Notes under the pieces: generated by a model
The model's database searches: none
Told to the model about the DNA's origin: nothing
The model's input: only the letters and a program-made list of their open reading frames with translations
Translations under genes and position numbers: made by a program
NCBI RefSeq assembly: GCF_004339465.1
Contig: NZ_SMFY01000002.1
Span: 868,001-932,000 of the forward strand
Reading direction: 5' to 3'
Source: Ancylobacter aquaticus
GTDB lineage: Bacteria > Pseudomonadota > Alphaproteobacteria > Rhizobiales > Xanthobacteraceae
Length of the DNA: 64,000 nt
Shown: piece after piece, positions 36,253 through 46,613 of the stretch
Layout of the letters: every line of letters starts with the position of its first letter
Numbering within the stretch: the first letter of the stretch is position 1

Positions 36253-36427
36253 CCGGCCCTCATCATCGCGTGCGCTCACCGCGCCATCTGACCCTCGCCG
36301 GGCTTTGGGCGCAAGGCACGAGATGCCTGAACGGCACCCTAGGCCCCCGCCGCGCCCGGACACGTTTTCGCGTGCAGGCGGCTGCGGCCCTTTAAATGTC
36401 ATGCCTCGGTGGGCATGTTCGGGACCA

Positions 36428-37171
36428 ATGCTCACGGCCCTCCGCCTCACCCTCATCCTGTTCGTGCTTCTCTTCGCCCTGCCGCTCGGCGCCCATGCGC
36501 TGGTGCAGTGGCAGACGGCCGATTGGTCGCGCAGCTGGGGCACCGCCGACTGGTCGAGCACCGGCACGCTGCCGGCGGCCGACGCCCATCCCGAAGCCAT
36601 GGTCCGCATCTATGCTGCCCGAGTCGGGCGTTGGCGCGGCATCTTCGCGGTGCACAGCTGGATCGTGTTCAAGGGGCCGGGCGCCGGTGCCTATGAGCGC
36701 TACGACAAGGTCGGCTGGGGCCGCCCGATCCGCCATAATGGCTACGCGCCGGACGGGCGCTGGTATGGCAACGACCCGGAAATCGTGTTCGAGGCCAGCG
36801 GCGAGGACGCCGAGCGGCTGATCCCGAAGCTGCGGGCGGCGATCGCCTCCTACCCCTATGGCGACGCCGGCGACTACAATGTTTGGCCGGGGCCGAACTC
36901 CAACAGCTTCGTCGCCCATGTCATCGGGCAGGTGCCGGAACTGGCCGTCACCCTTCCTCCCACCGCCATCGGCAAGGACTATCCCGTCGATGGCGGCTGG
37001 TTCGGGCTGGCCCCTTCTCGCACCGGGGTGCGGGTGTCGCTGGACGGCTATCTCGGCCTCACCGTGGCGTGGGTGGAAGGCATCGAGTTCAACCTGCTCG
37101 GCGCCGTCGCCGGGCTGGACCTGCGCCGGCCGGGGATCAAGCTGCCGGGCTTCGGGCGCATCGGCATCTGA
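36428..37171 (+). CDS. DUF3750 family protein, membrane-anchored
   Basis: A 247-residue protein with an N-terminal hydrophobic segment ('LTLILFVLLFALPLGAHAL') that is either a signal peptide or an anchor. The body matches the DUF3750 pattern: 'RWRGIFAVHSWIVFKGPGA', 'YDKVGWGRP', 'YGNDPEIVFEASGEDAERLI', 'VWPGPNSNSFVAHV' and a C-terminal 'GLTVAWVEGIEFNLLG'. The Cys-lacking 'NSNSFVAH' segment resembles the core of NlpC/P60-like folds, but no activity is known. The chosen ATG is at 36428; one 27 nt earlier is possible. It is divergent from the malonyl-CoA decarboxylase gene. Confidence 0.8.
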   Translation: MLTALRLTLILFVLLFALPLGAHALVQWQTADWSRSWGTADWSSTGTLPAADAHPEAMVRIYAARVGRWRGIFAVHSWIVFKGPGAGAYERYDKVGWGRPIRHNGYAPDGRWYGNDPEIVFEASGEDAERLIPKLRAAIASYPYGDAGDYNVWPGPNSNSFVAHVIGQVPELAVTLPPTAIGKDYPVDGGWFGLAPSRTGVRVSLDGYLGLTVAWVEGIEFNLLGAVAGLDLRRPGIKLPGFGRIGI

Positions 37172-37272
37172 ATCCCGGGTATATGAATCTCGCGCGCGAT
37201 GACGCGGAGGTGAAACGACCCGTTCATCTGCATGCGTCATGCTGGCCACGCGGCTGACCGCAGGGGGCGAAG

Positions 37273-38100
37273 ATGATCGCAGGCATGTTCAGGCATTTGT
37301 GGCGCGGCGGCCTTGCGGCCCTGTGCCTGCTTCCATTAGCAGTGGCACCGGCGCTGGCGGCGCCCTGCGGCAACGATGCCGGCGGTTTTTCCACTTGGCT
37401 GCCGGCCTTCAAGCGCGAGGCGCAGGCGCAGGGCATTTCGCCGAGCGCACTGCGGGCACTCGACGGCGTGACCTACGATACTCAGGTTATCCGCCTCGAC
37501 CGCAACCAGAAGCATTTCAAGATGAGCTTCGAGCAGTTCGCCGCCAACCGCATCAGCGCCGGTCGCATCGCCAAGGGCAAGCAGAAGCTCAAGCAATACG
37601 CCTCGACGCTGGCCCGCATCGAGCAGCGCTATGGCGTGCCGGGCGAGGTGGTGGTGGCGATCTGGGGGCTGGAGACCGACTACGGCACCAACCAGGGCAA
37701 GATGTCGATCATGCGCTCGCTCGCCACGCTGTCCTATGACTGCCGGCGCAGCGCTTTCTTCACCGCCCAGCTTCTCGACGCGCTGCGCATCTACCAGCAC
37801 GGCGACCTCACCCTCGACGAAATGCGCGGCGCCTGGGCGGGCGAGATCGGCCAGACCCAGTTCCTCGCCTCGTCCTATGTGAAATTTGCCGTCGATTTCG
37901 ACGGCAATGGCCGCGCCGACCTCGTGCGCAGCGCACCCGACGTGCTCGCCTCCACCGCCAATTACCTGCGCGGCCATGGCTGGCGCGCCGGCGCCGGCTG
38001 GGGACCGGGCGAGCCAAACTATCAGGCGCTGCTCGGCTGGAACAAGGCGGAGGTCTATGCCCGGACCATCGGCGTGTTCGCCAGCAAGCTGCGGCAGTAG
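37273..38100 (+). CDS. Lytic murein transglycosylase (MltB/SltB-like)
   Basis: A 275-residue periplasmic enzyme. The signal peptide ends near 'APALAA' at residue 30. The catalytic Glu134 is in 'AIWGLETDYGTNQG', and the family pattern continues with 'IMRSLATLSYDCRR', 'GEIGQTQFLASSYVKFAVDFDGNG' (positions ~195-218) and 'ANYLRGHGWRAG'. It cleaves the MurNAc-GlcNAc bond with formation of 1,6-anhydro ends. There is no lipobox, so it is the soluble type. A REPIN-like repeat follows 11 bp after the stop. Confidence 0.93.
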   Translation: MIAGMFRHLWRGGLAALCLLPLAVAPALAAPCGNDAGGFSTWLPAFKREAQAQGISPSALRALDGVTYDTQVIRLDRNQKHFKMSFEQFAANRISAGRIAKGKQKLKQYASTLARIEQRYGVPGEVVVAIWGLETDYGTNQGKMSIMRSLATLSYDCRRSAFFTAQLLDALRIYQHGDLTLDEMRGAWAGEIGQTQFLASSYVKFAVDFDGNGRADLVRSAPDVLASTANYLRGHGWRAGAGWGPGEPNYQALLGWNKAEVYARTIGVFASKLRQ

Positions 38101-38111
38101 GGCCAAAGGAA

Positions 38112-38209
38112 CGTCATCCCGGCCTTAGGCAAAGCCGAAGAGCCGGGATCGCGGGAAAGCCAGACGGCGGACGATCCCGGCGCGTCGCTACGCGCCGTCC
38201 GCGATGACG
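38112..38209. repeat. 98-bp double-hairpin intergenic repeat, copy 1
   Basis: Starts CGTCATCCCGG and ends CCGCGATGACG. Inside, CCGGGATCG and CGATCCCGG mark the inner ends of two adjacent hairpins. Located between the lytic transglycosylase and GMC oxidoreductase genes. Confidence 0.9.
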
Positions 38210-38325
38210 GTGCGCGATGGGCACCACCGCCCATCAGCGAACAGCCCTTGCGCGGGATTTCGGCTTGCCGCGCGGGAAGGCGGGCGGCTTTATCGCACTC
38301 CCGTGACGACCCGCAGGTGCCTGCC

Positions 38326-39957
38326 GTGACCGCTGCCCCGACCGATTCCGCCGAAACGTATGACTACATCGTGGTCGGCGCCGGCTCGGCCGGCTGCGTG
38401 CTGGCGAACCGGCTGTCGGCCGATCCAAAAAATCGGGTACTGGTGCTTGAGGCCGGCGGGCGCGACAACTGGATCTGGTTCCACATCCCGGTCGGCTACC
38501 TCTTCGCCATCGGCAATCCCCGCGCCGACTGGTGCTTCAAGACCCAGGCCGAGGCGGGGCTGAACGGGCGGGTGCTGAACTATCCCCGTGGCAAGACCAT
38601 TGGCGGCTCCTCCGCCATCAACGCCATGATCTACATGCGCGGCCAGGCCGCCGATTACGACCATTGGCGCCAGCTCGGCCTTGCCGGCTGGGGCTGGGAT
38701 GACGTGCTGCCGGTGTTCAAGCGCCATGAGGACCATTATCTCGGCAGCGCCGAGTTCCATGGCGGGGGCGGCGAATGGCGGGTCGAGGCGCCGCGCCTCA
38801 CCTGGAAGCTGCTGGACACGGTGCGCGAGGCGGCCCGGCAGGCGGGCATTGCCCCGACCCCCGATTTCAACGCCGGCGACAATGAGGGCTCGTCCTATTT
38901 CCAGGTGAACCAGAAACGCGGCCTGCGCTGGAGCGCGGCGCGCGGCTTCCTCAAGCCGGTGCTCTCACGGCCGAACCTGCGGCTGGAAACCGGCTGCCAC
39001 ACCGAGCGCGTGCTGATCGAGGACGGCCGGGCGACGGGCGTGGCCTACCGGCAGAACGGGGTAACGCGGATGGCCCGGGCGCGGGGCGAGGTGATTCTCG
39101 CCGCCGGCGCCATCGGCTCGCCGCACCTGCTGAAGCTCTCCGGCATCGGGCCGGGCGAGGAGTTGGCGCGCCATGGCATCGCGGTGACGCGGGAGCTTGC
39201 CGGCGTCGGCGCCAACCTTCAGGACCATCTGCAATTGCGCATGATCTACAAGGTTTCCGGTGTGCCGACGCTGAACGAGCAGTACCACTCGCTGTTCGGC
39301 CGGGCGAAGATGGGGCTGGACTTCGCCCTGTTCCAGCGCGGGCCGCTGACCATGGCGCCCTCGCAGCTCGGCATCTTCACCCGCTCGCGCGCCGGTGTGG
39401 AACATGCCGACCTCGAATTCCATGTCCAGCCGCTCTCGCTCGGCAAGTTCGGCGAGCCGCTGCACCGCTTCCCCGCCTTCACCATGAGCGTGTGCAATCT
39501 GCGCCCCACCAGCCGGGGCCAGGTGACGCTGGCCAGTGCCGACAGCACGGCGGCGCCGCTGATCCAGCCCCATTATCTCGCCACCGAGGAAGACCGCCGC
39601 GTCGCCGCCGACAGCCTGCGGGTCGGCCGGCGCATCGTCAGCCAGCCGGCGCTCGCGCCCTATTCGCCGGACGAATTCCTTCCGGGCAAGGGAATCGACG
39701 ACAGCGAGGAGGCGCTGGCCCGCGCAGCCGGGGACATCGGCACCACCATCTTCCACCCGGTCGGCACGGCGAAGATGGGCCTTGCCTCCGACCCGACGGC
39801 GGTGGTCGACGCGCGGCTGCGGGTGCTCGGCATCAAGGGGCTGCGCGTGGCGGATGCCTCGATCATGCCGACCATCGTTTCGGGCAACACCAACTCGCCG
39901 ACGATCATGATCGCCGAGAAGGCGGCGGGAATGATTTTGGAGGATGGGCGGGGGTAA
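38326..39957 (+). CDS. GMC family FAD-dependent oxidoreductase (choline dehydrogenase-like)
   Basis: A 543-residue flavoprotein. FAD is bound by '[18 protein letters not shown]' (residues ~13-30), and the GMC signatures '[20 protein letters not shown]' and '[20 protein letters not shown]' are present. The C-terminal active-site His is in '[12 protein letters not shown]', with the late FAD motif '[19 protein letters not shown]'. It oxidises an alcohol, passing electrons to a membrane acceptor or to oxygen. I start at the GTG at 38326 with AGGTG 9 nt upstream; no ATG is suitable. No betB or betI is nearby, so choline as substrate is not supported. Confidence 0.9.
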   Translation: MTAAPTDSAETYDYIVVGAGSAGCVLANRLSADPKNRVLVLEAGGRDNWIWFHIPVGYLFAIGNPRADWCFKTQAEAGLNGRVLNYPRGKTIGGSSAINAMIYMRGQAADYDHWRQLGLAGWGWDDVLPVFKRHEDHYLGSAEFHGGGGEWRVEAPRLTWKLLDTVREAARQAGIAPTPDFNAGDNEGSSYFQVNQKRGLRWSAARGFLKPVLSRPNLRLETGCHTERVLIEDGRATGVAYRQNGVTRMARARGEVILAAGAIGSPHLLKLSGIGPGEELARHGIAVTRELAGVGANLQDHLQLRMIYKVSGVPTLNEQYHSLFGRAKMGLDFALFQRGPLTMAPSQLGIFTRSRAGVEHADLEFHVQPLSLGKFGEPLHRFPAFTMSVCNLRPTSRGQVTLASADSTAAPLIQPHYLATEEDRRVAADSLRVGRRIVSQPALAPYSPDEFLPGKGIDDSEEALARAAGDIGTTIFHPVGTAKMGLASDPTAVVDARLRVLGIKGLRVADASIMPTIVSGNTNSPTIMIAEKAAGMILEDGRG

Positions 39958-39967
39958 GTCGCCCCAT

Positions 39968-40057
39968 CGTCATCCCTGACGGCGGCAGGCTGATCCGGGA
40001 TCGTGATGATGGGAGATCGATCCCGGCTCTAAGGCTTCGCCTTCGGCTGGGATGACG
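39968..40057. repeat. Double-hairpin intergenic repeat, copy 2 (90 bp)
   Basis: Starts CGTCATCCC and ends GGGATGACG with internal CCGGGATCG and CGATCCCGG. It fills the space between the convergent GMC oxidoreductase and mepA genes and may act as a terminator for both. Confidence 0.88.
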
Positions 40058-40071
40058 ACCCGCAACAGGCC

Positions 40072-40989
40072 TCACGGCGCCAGCACCACCTGCCGGCAGG
40101 CCTCGGGCAAATCCTTCATCAGCATGGGCGGCTTGGGCTTGGGCGGCGTGGCGGGCGGCTTCGGGTTGAGGTTTCCCTCCGAGAACCACCAGTCGAGTTC
40201 GCTCCCGCAGCCCTCCCCCTGCACGACAGGGTCCTGCGGGCGGCAGTCCCGGGCGCCTGCGGGGCAGGAGAGCCGCACATGCATGTGGTAGTCGTGCCCC
40301 CAATAGGGCCGCACCTTCTGCAACCATGAGCGATCGCCTTTGGCGTCGCGGCACAGCGCCTTCTTGATGGCGGCGTTCACCAGCACCCGCTCGACCTCCG
40401 GGTCCTGCGCCGCCGTCCTGATCGCTGCGATGTGCGAGGGGGTCCACACCGCCGCATCCACGTCGCGCCGGTCCTTGCGCACCACCATGGTGGCGGAAAC
40501 CTTCTCCCGCTCGTCGCGGGAGAATTCGCGCTTCGGCATGGGGGTCAGCCAGATGTCGGCGTCGAGGCCGATCTGGTGCGAGGCATGGCCGGTCAGCATC
40601 GGCCCGCCACGCGGCTGGGAGAGATCGCCCACCAAAATGCCCGGCCATTGCGAGACGGTGGGTACGGTGGCGGAGAAGCGTTCGAGAAAGGCGATGAGGT
40701 TGGGATGGCCCCAGTTGCGGTTGCGCGAGAGCCGCATCGCCTGCCAGGTCGCGCCGTTGACTGGCAGCGCCTGCGCCCCGGCGAGGCAGCCCTTGGAATA
40801 GAAGCCGATGGAACGGGCCGCCAGCGGCGCCGCCGCCTTTTGCTCGCCGAAAACCTGCTTGGCCGGCAAATTGCCCAGCCGGTCCGCACCCGCCGTCTGG
40901 GCCGAGGCCGCGCCTGCCAGCAGCGCCATCGTGCCGGCGAGGCCCGCCAGGCTCGGCCAGACCAAGCTCCACATCCGGCGCATCATCAT
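40072..40989 (-). CDS. mepA: Penicillin-insensitive murein endopeptidase
   Basis: A 305-residue exported metallopeptidase that cuts D-Ala-meso-DAP (and related) crosslinks in peptidoglycan. A signal peptide ends at 'GAASAQ'. The LAS-type metal motif is visible as 'GHASHQIGLDADIWLTP' and 'WGHDYHMHVRLSCP', with paired Cys in 'CPAGARDC'. I start at the ATG triplet beginning at 40989, preceded by GAGGGAG and lying 8 nt after the stop of an L,D-transpeptidase gene. The last 60 residues are Pro/Lys-rich. The two genes form a small wall-remodelling operon. Confidence 0.93.
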   Translation of the reverse strand: MMMRRMWSLVWPSLAGLAGTMALLAGAASAQTAGADRLGNLPAKQVFGEQKAAAPLAARSIGFYSKGCLAGAQALPVNGATWQAMRLSRNRNWGHPNLIAFLERFSATVPTVSQWPGILVGDLSQPRGGPMLTGHASHQIGLDADIWLTPMPKREFSRDEREKVSATMVVRKDRRDVDAAVWTPSHIAAIRTAAQDPEVERVLVNAAIKKALCRDAKGDRSWLQKVRPYWGHDYHMHVRLSCPAGARDCRPQDPVVQGEGCGSELDWWFSEGNLNPKPPATPPKPKPPMLMKDLPEACRQVVLAP

Positions 40990-40997
40990 CCGCTCCC

Positions 40998-42014
40998 TCA
41001 GCTGGTCGCCTGCGACAGGATAACGAAATCCTTGTCCGAGCGCGTGTCCGGCTTGGCGGAAAGCTCGGTGACGAACAGCGTCGAGCCGGGCACCAGCAGC
41101 TTGGCGAGTTGCTGGTTGGCGCTTGGCGCCACGGTGACGCGGTCGATGGCGCTGGCGGCCTTGCCGGCGCTCGCGCCGTAGCCCTCGAAGGAGAGCGCCG
41201 TCCACGACACCTCCCCGCCGATATTCTTCAGCACATATACGACATTGCCGATCGGCGTCTGCGGATCGCGGATCGTCACCGGCGAGGTGAAGGCCACGGC
41301 GCTATCCTTCAGCACGGTAAGCGCCATATCGGCCTGGCTGACGATCATCGTCACCGCGTCCAGCGCCGGGTCGGGCGCGGCGGCCTTGTCGGGCGTGCCG
41401 TTGGCGTTCTTCGGGTCGTCCTTCACGATCGCGGCGGTGGCGTCCGCCGGCAGCACGAGGCCGGGATGCAGCACGTCGACAGGGTCGGAGTGAGAATCCG
41501 CAATGATGACAGGCGTGCCGTAATGGGTGATGCCGAACAGCAGCTTGGAGAATTCCAGCGGCAGGTGCACGCAGCCATGCGAGGAGGGATAGCCCGGCAG
41601 CCCGCCCGCATGAAGCGCCACGCCCGACCAAGTCAGGCGCTCGGTATAGGGCATGGAGGCGTCGTTATAGATCGAGGAATGATGATCGACATCCTTCTGC
41701 AGGATGATGAACACGCCAGCCGGCGTCTCATGCCCGGCCTTGCCGGTGGACACCGTCGACACGCCGATCCGCACGCCGTTGCGGTAGACATAGCAGCGCT
41801 GGTCCGGCAGCGAGACGATGACCGCGACGAAGCCCTCCGGCGCCCGGTCGGGGTACCAGACATACTGGCCGGGCTTCAGCGCATCGACCTCGGTCGGCGC
41901 CGCCTGCTGGGCCTGCGCCGGCAGAAAGCCGCCCGCCGCCAGCGCCAAGGCGCCGCTGCCCACGCGCAGGAGCGTGCGGCGATCGGCGCGGAAACCGTTC
42001 GGCTGGTCCGACAT
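40998..42014 (-). CDS. L,D-transpeptidase (YkuD domain), probably Tat-exported
   Basis: A 338-residue protein whose N-terminus carries a twin-arginine-like signal ('DRRTLLRVGSGALALAAGGF'), then the YkuD domain with the catalytic motif 'SSHGCVHLP' (His146, Cys148). It either crosslinks DAP-DAP in peptidoglycan or links a protein to it. A C-terminal region of about 140 residues after the catalytic domain contains two further extracytoplasmic-looking segments without recognised motifs. It is 8 nt upstream of mepA and probably co-transcribed, so a crosslink maker and a crosslink cutter share one mRNA. Confidence 0.92.
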   Translation of the reverse strand: MSDQPNGFRADRRTLLRVGSGALALAAGGFLPAQAQQAAPTEVDALKPGQYVWYPDRAPEGFVAVIVSLPDQRCYVYRNGVRIGVSTVSTGKAGHETPAGVFIILQKDVDHHSSIYNDASMPYTERLTWSGVALHAGGLPGYPSSHGCVHLPLEFSKLLFGITHYGTPVIIADSHSDPVDVLHPGLVLPADATAAIVKDDPKNANGTPDKAAAPDPALDAVTMIVSQADMALTVLKDSAVAFTSPVTIRDPQTPIGNVVYVLKNIGGEVSWTALSFEGYGASAGKAASAIDRVTVAPSANQQLAKLLVPGSTLFVTELSAKPDTRSDKDFVILSQATS

Positions 42015-42190
42015 GTGCTGATTCTCCCTCTCGTCCGTTGGCGCGACGATACCGGCCACGCTCCACCCGCGCATCTCCGGAATTCTGTAGCGTCGGTCCC
42101 GACGGCCGGGGACGCTATATCTTGGGGCAAGGGAACTGCCGCCGGCTAAAGACGTTGCCCTTGCGAGACTGTCAGCAATGGGAGGCCAAC

Positions 42191-42574
42191 ATGCAGACGA
42201 CGCAACAGAATGTCGACGCGCGCGAAACCCGCACGTTGATCGGCAGCGACAAAGTGGAAGGCACGGCCGTCTACCGCCCGAATGGTGAGCGCATCGGCGG
42301 CATCGAGCGGGTCATGATCGACAAGCTGACCGGCCAGACCGCCTATGCGGTGATGAGCTTCGGCGGCTTCCTCGGCTTCGGCGAGGACTACTACCCCCTG
42401 CCGTGGTCGCTGCTTAAATATGACGAGACCCTCGACGGCTATGTCGTGGATCTCACCGAAGAGCAGCTGACCGGCGCCCCGCACCATGCCAGTTCCGACG
42501 ACCGTTCATGGTCGGATCGCGACTGGGGCCGCAAGGTCGACGACTACTACCACGTCCCGCCCTACGTCATCTGA
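42191..42574 (+). CDS. PRC-barrel domain protein
   Basis: A 127-residue soluble protein. GGAGG at 42181-42185 precedes the ATG by 5 nt, so this start is better than earlier in-frame ones. The PRC-barrel lies at ~14-95 with 'LIGSDKVEGTAVYRPNGERI' and 'YAVMSFGGFLGFGEDYYPLP'; the tail is charged and aromatic. PRC-barrel proteins act in RNA processing, photosynthetic reaction centres or stress responses; stand-alone alphaproteobacterial ones of this type are often stress-induced, but nothing here proves a role. Confidence 0.88.
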   Translation: MQTTQQNVDARETRTLIGSDKVEGTAVYRPNGERIGGIERVMIDKLTGQTAYAVMSFGGFLGFGEDYYPLPWSLLKYDETLDGYVVDLTEEQLTGAPHHASSDDRSWSDRDWGRKVDDYYHVPPYVI

Positions 42575-42635
42575 CGCGGCGCGAGCGACGAGGCACGCGT
42601 AACCTGACGCCCGTAACCGGGCGCGAGGCATAAAG

Positions 42636-42666
42636 AAACGGTCGGGCGCGAGCCCGGCCGTTTTTT
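42636..42666. terminator. Bidirectional terminator after the PRC-barrel gene
   Basis: Stem AAACGGTCGGGC / GCCCGGCCGTTT with one T-G wobble and a 4-nt loop, then six T residues. It separates the convergent PRC-barrel and YegP-like genes. Confidence 0.88.
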
Positions 42667-42684
42667 CGTGCGCCGAGGAGCGGC

Positions 42685-42879
42685 TCAGCTCGCCGCTTCC
42701 TGAGTGGTGTCGACGGTCTCGGCGCCGGGTGCGTTCTTTTTGATGGAGTCGATGGCGCTCATCGCCGACGCTTTCGCCTTGTAGCCTTCCGACGAGAACA
42801 TTGCCTCGCCATTCGAGGCCCGGAAGCGGAATCGGAACTCGCCCGCCTTGTCCTTGTAGACTTCGAACTTGTAAGCCAT
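42685..42879 (-). CDS. YegP-like small protein (DUF1508)
   Basis: A 64-residue protein starting at 42879, with GGGGAGGT upstream. The DUF1508 pattern is plain: 'KFEVYKDKAGEFRFRFRASN' and 'SEGYKAKASAMSAIDSIKKN'. These single-unit proteins bind or protect nucleic acid or are only structurally described; the function is uncertain. It follows lepA by 67 nt on the same strand. Confidence 0.9.
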   Translation of the reverse strand: MAYKFEVYKDKAGEFRFRFRASNGEAMFSSEGYKAKASAMSAIDSIKKNAPGAETVDTTQEAAS

Positions 42880-42946
42880 TCGTCTACCTCCCCTGTGCAG
42901 GAGCGGCGATGTCAGCACGAAAGCGCCGTCTTGGATAGCGCGGGGC

Positions 42947-44752
<1,806 letters not shown>

Positions 44753-44853
44753 GCCGGGCGGGATAGCATTGGCGCCGTTACGCCACAAGGCGGCGCCTTG
44801 CATGCGGGCAGCCCTTCGACCACATTCGCGCGGCCTGTCGCCAAGGAGCCCCC

Positions 44854-45489
44854 ATGCCTGAACTCAAGGTCGCCATCGTTCCCGTCACCCCGTTCCAGCA
44901 GAACTGCTCCATCGTCTGGGACGAGACCACCAAGCGGGGCGCGGTGATCGACCCGGGCGGCGACCTGCCCCGCATCCTCGCGGCGCTTGAGGAGTTGGAG
45001 GTCACGGCCGAGAAGATCGTGCTGACGCATGGTCATATCGACCACGCCGCCGGCGCGGCGGAACTGGCGGAAACGTTGAAGATTCCGGTCGAGGGCCCGC
45101 ACCTCGGGGACAAATTCCTGCTCGACAATTTGCCCGCTGACGGCGAGCGCACCGGCATTCCCGGCCGCGCCGTCACCCCCGGCCGCTGGCTGGACGAGGG
45201 CGACGCGGTCGACATCGGCGGGGTTTCGTTCGAGGTGCTGCACGTTCCCGGCCACACGCCGGGCCATGTCGTGCTGGTCAGCCGCGAAAACAAACTCGCC
45301 ATTGTCGGCGACACGCTGTTCCAGCGCTCGGTGGGACGCACCGATTTTCCCTATGGCGACGGGCCGCTGCTCATTAAGGGCATCAAGGGGAAGATTCTCC
45401 CCCTTGGCGACGCCTTCACCGTGCTGCCCGGCCATGGCAACGCCACCAATATCGCTCTGGAAAAGCGCACCAACCCGTTCCTGCGCTGA
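44854..45489 (+). CDS. Metallo-beta-lactamase-fold hydrolase, glyoxalase II-like (YcbL type)
   Basis: A 211-residue cytoplasmic protein with AAGGAG 5 nt before the ATG. The zinc site is '[11 protein letters not shown]' (His59, His61, Asp63, His64), with further ligands in '[11 protein letters not shown]', '[17 protein letters not shown]' and '[10 protein letters not shown]'. The size and the absence of the C-terminal helical domain match the YcbL/type II glyoxalase-like group that hydrolyses hydroxyacylglutathione or related thioesters. The exact substrate is not shown. Confidence 0.9.
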   Translation: MPELKVAIVPVTPFQQNCSIVWDETTKRGAVIDPGGDLPRILAALEELEVTAEKIVLTHGHIDHAAGAAELAETLKIPVEGPHLGDKFLLDNLPADGERTGIPGRAVTPGRWLDEGDAVDIGGVSFEVLHVPGHTPGHVVLVSRENKLAIVGDTLFQRSVGRTDFPYGDGPLLIKGIKGKILPLGDAFTVLPGHGNATNIALEKRTNPFLR

Positions 45490-45507
45490 GCGGGGGCCGC
45501 TTGCCGC

Positions 45508-45538
45508 CGTCAGGACCGGGCTTGGCCCGGGGATGACG
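45508..45538. repeat. Short CGTC...GGGGATGACG palindrome (related to intergenic repeats)
   Basis: CGTCAGGACCGGGCTTGGCCCGGGGATGACG (positions quoted in part: arms CGTCA and TGACG, inner CCGGGC / GCCCGG) forms one hairpin between two metallo-hydrolase genes. It looks like a single-hairpin relative of the 98-bp repeats. Confidence 0.6.
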
Positions 45539-45639
45539 CGCCATCCGTCCATAATCGGGCCCGCCGCCACGAAACTGTTACTCGCGCTGACGCAAGGGAG
45601 CGTCGATGATGCCAGGGACGCCAGCCCGGAGCCTCGCCC

Positions 45640-46506
45640 ATGCCGTGCCCCCTGCCGCGTATCGCCCCACTCTGGTTCCCCCTCTCTTCGCTCCCCCGAC
45701 TCGGCTCCGCCCTTCTCCTCGGCCTCGCGGCGCTGCTCGGCGCCACCCCGGCCCTCGCGCAGGCGGAGCGCTGCCCGAAGCTGGTGGCGGAAAGTCCGTT
45801 TCTCAAACATCTGGCGCCCCGCGCCCTGCCCGCAGCCTATGTCGGCGCGCGCGAGGTGGGGCTGACCTATATCGGCCACTCCACCTTCCTGATCGAGACC
45901 GCCGGCGGCGTCACGGTGGCCACCGACTACAATGACTATATCCGCCCGGCCGTGGTGCCGCGCGTCGCCACGATGAACCGGGCGCACTCGACGCATTATT
46001 CGCTGAACCCCGATCCCGGCATCGAGCATGTGCTGAAGGGATGGCGCGACGACCGCGACCCTGTGCATTACGACCTCGACATCGGCGATCTCTGGGTCGG
46101 CAACCTCCAGACCAATATTCGCGACTGGCAGGGCGGCAGCATCCTCAACGGCAACTCGATCTTCGTGTTCCGCGCCGCCGATCTGTGCATCGCCCATCTC
46201 GGCCATCTGCACCACACGCTGACCCATGAAGACATCGGCGCGCTGGGCCGGCTCGACGTGGTGCTCGCCCCGGTCGATGGCAGCTACACGCTCGACGTCG
46301 ACGGCATGATCGAGGTGCTGAAAGCGCTGGAAGCGCCCGTCATCATCCCGATGCACTATTTCAACGAAAGCACGCTCGACAATTTCCTCGCCCGCTTCGC
46401 CGGCCGCGACTACGCGATCGAGCGGCGCGAAAGTGCCGAGCTGGTGCTCTCGCGGCAAAACCTGCCAATGAAGCCCACCGTGATCGTGCTGCCGACGAGC
46501 CCTTGA
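45640..46506 (+). CDS. Exported metallo-beta-lactamase-fold hydrolase
   Basis: A 288-residue protein with an N-terminal signal peptide ending at 'TPALAQA' (residue ~42). The fold resembles UlaG/UPF0173 L-ascorbate lactonase-like enzymes: 'TYIGHSTFLIET' near the start, 'MNRAHSTHY' and later 'HLGHLHHTLT'. The usual HxHxDH motif is replaced by 'HSTHYS', so metal binding may differ from classic members. A final His in 'IPMHYFNE' is conserved in this group. The substrate is unknown. A REPIN-like repeat separates it from the convergent cytosine deaminase gene. Confidence 0.83.
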   Translation: MPCPLPRIAPLWFPLSSLPRLGSALLLGLAALLGATPALAQAERCPKLVAESPFLKHLAPRALPAAYVGAREVGLTYIGHSTFLIETAGGVTVATDYNDYIRPAVVPRVATMNRAHSTHYSLNPDPGIEHVLKGWRDDRDPVHYDLDIGDLWVGNLQTNIRDWQGGSILNGNSIFVFRAADLCIAHLGHLHHTLTHEDIGALGRLDVVLAPVDGSYTLDVDGMIEVLKALEAPVIIPMHYFNESTLDNFLARFAGRDYAIERRESAELVLSRQNLPMKPTVIVLPTSP

Positions 46507-46514
46507 AGGGCGAG

Positions 46515-46612
46515 CGTCATCCCGGCCGAAGCGACGCGCCGAGCCGGGATCGGTTGAAGGATTAAGCGCGGCGGGCGATCCCGGATCGGCCTCGCGGCCG
46601 TCCGGGATGACG
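46515..46612. repeat. 98-bp double-hairpin intergenic repeat, copy 3
   Basis: Starts CGTCATCCCGG and ends CCGGGATGACG; inner blocks GCCGGGATCG and GCGATCCCGG. It lies between convergent genes and is the copy with the best preserved outer arms. Confidence 0.92.
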
Positions 46613-46613
46613 A

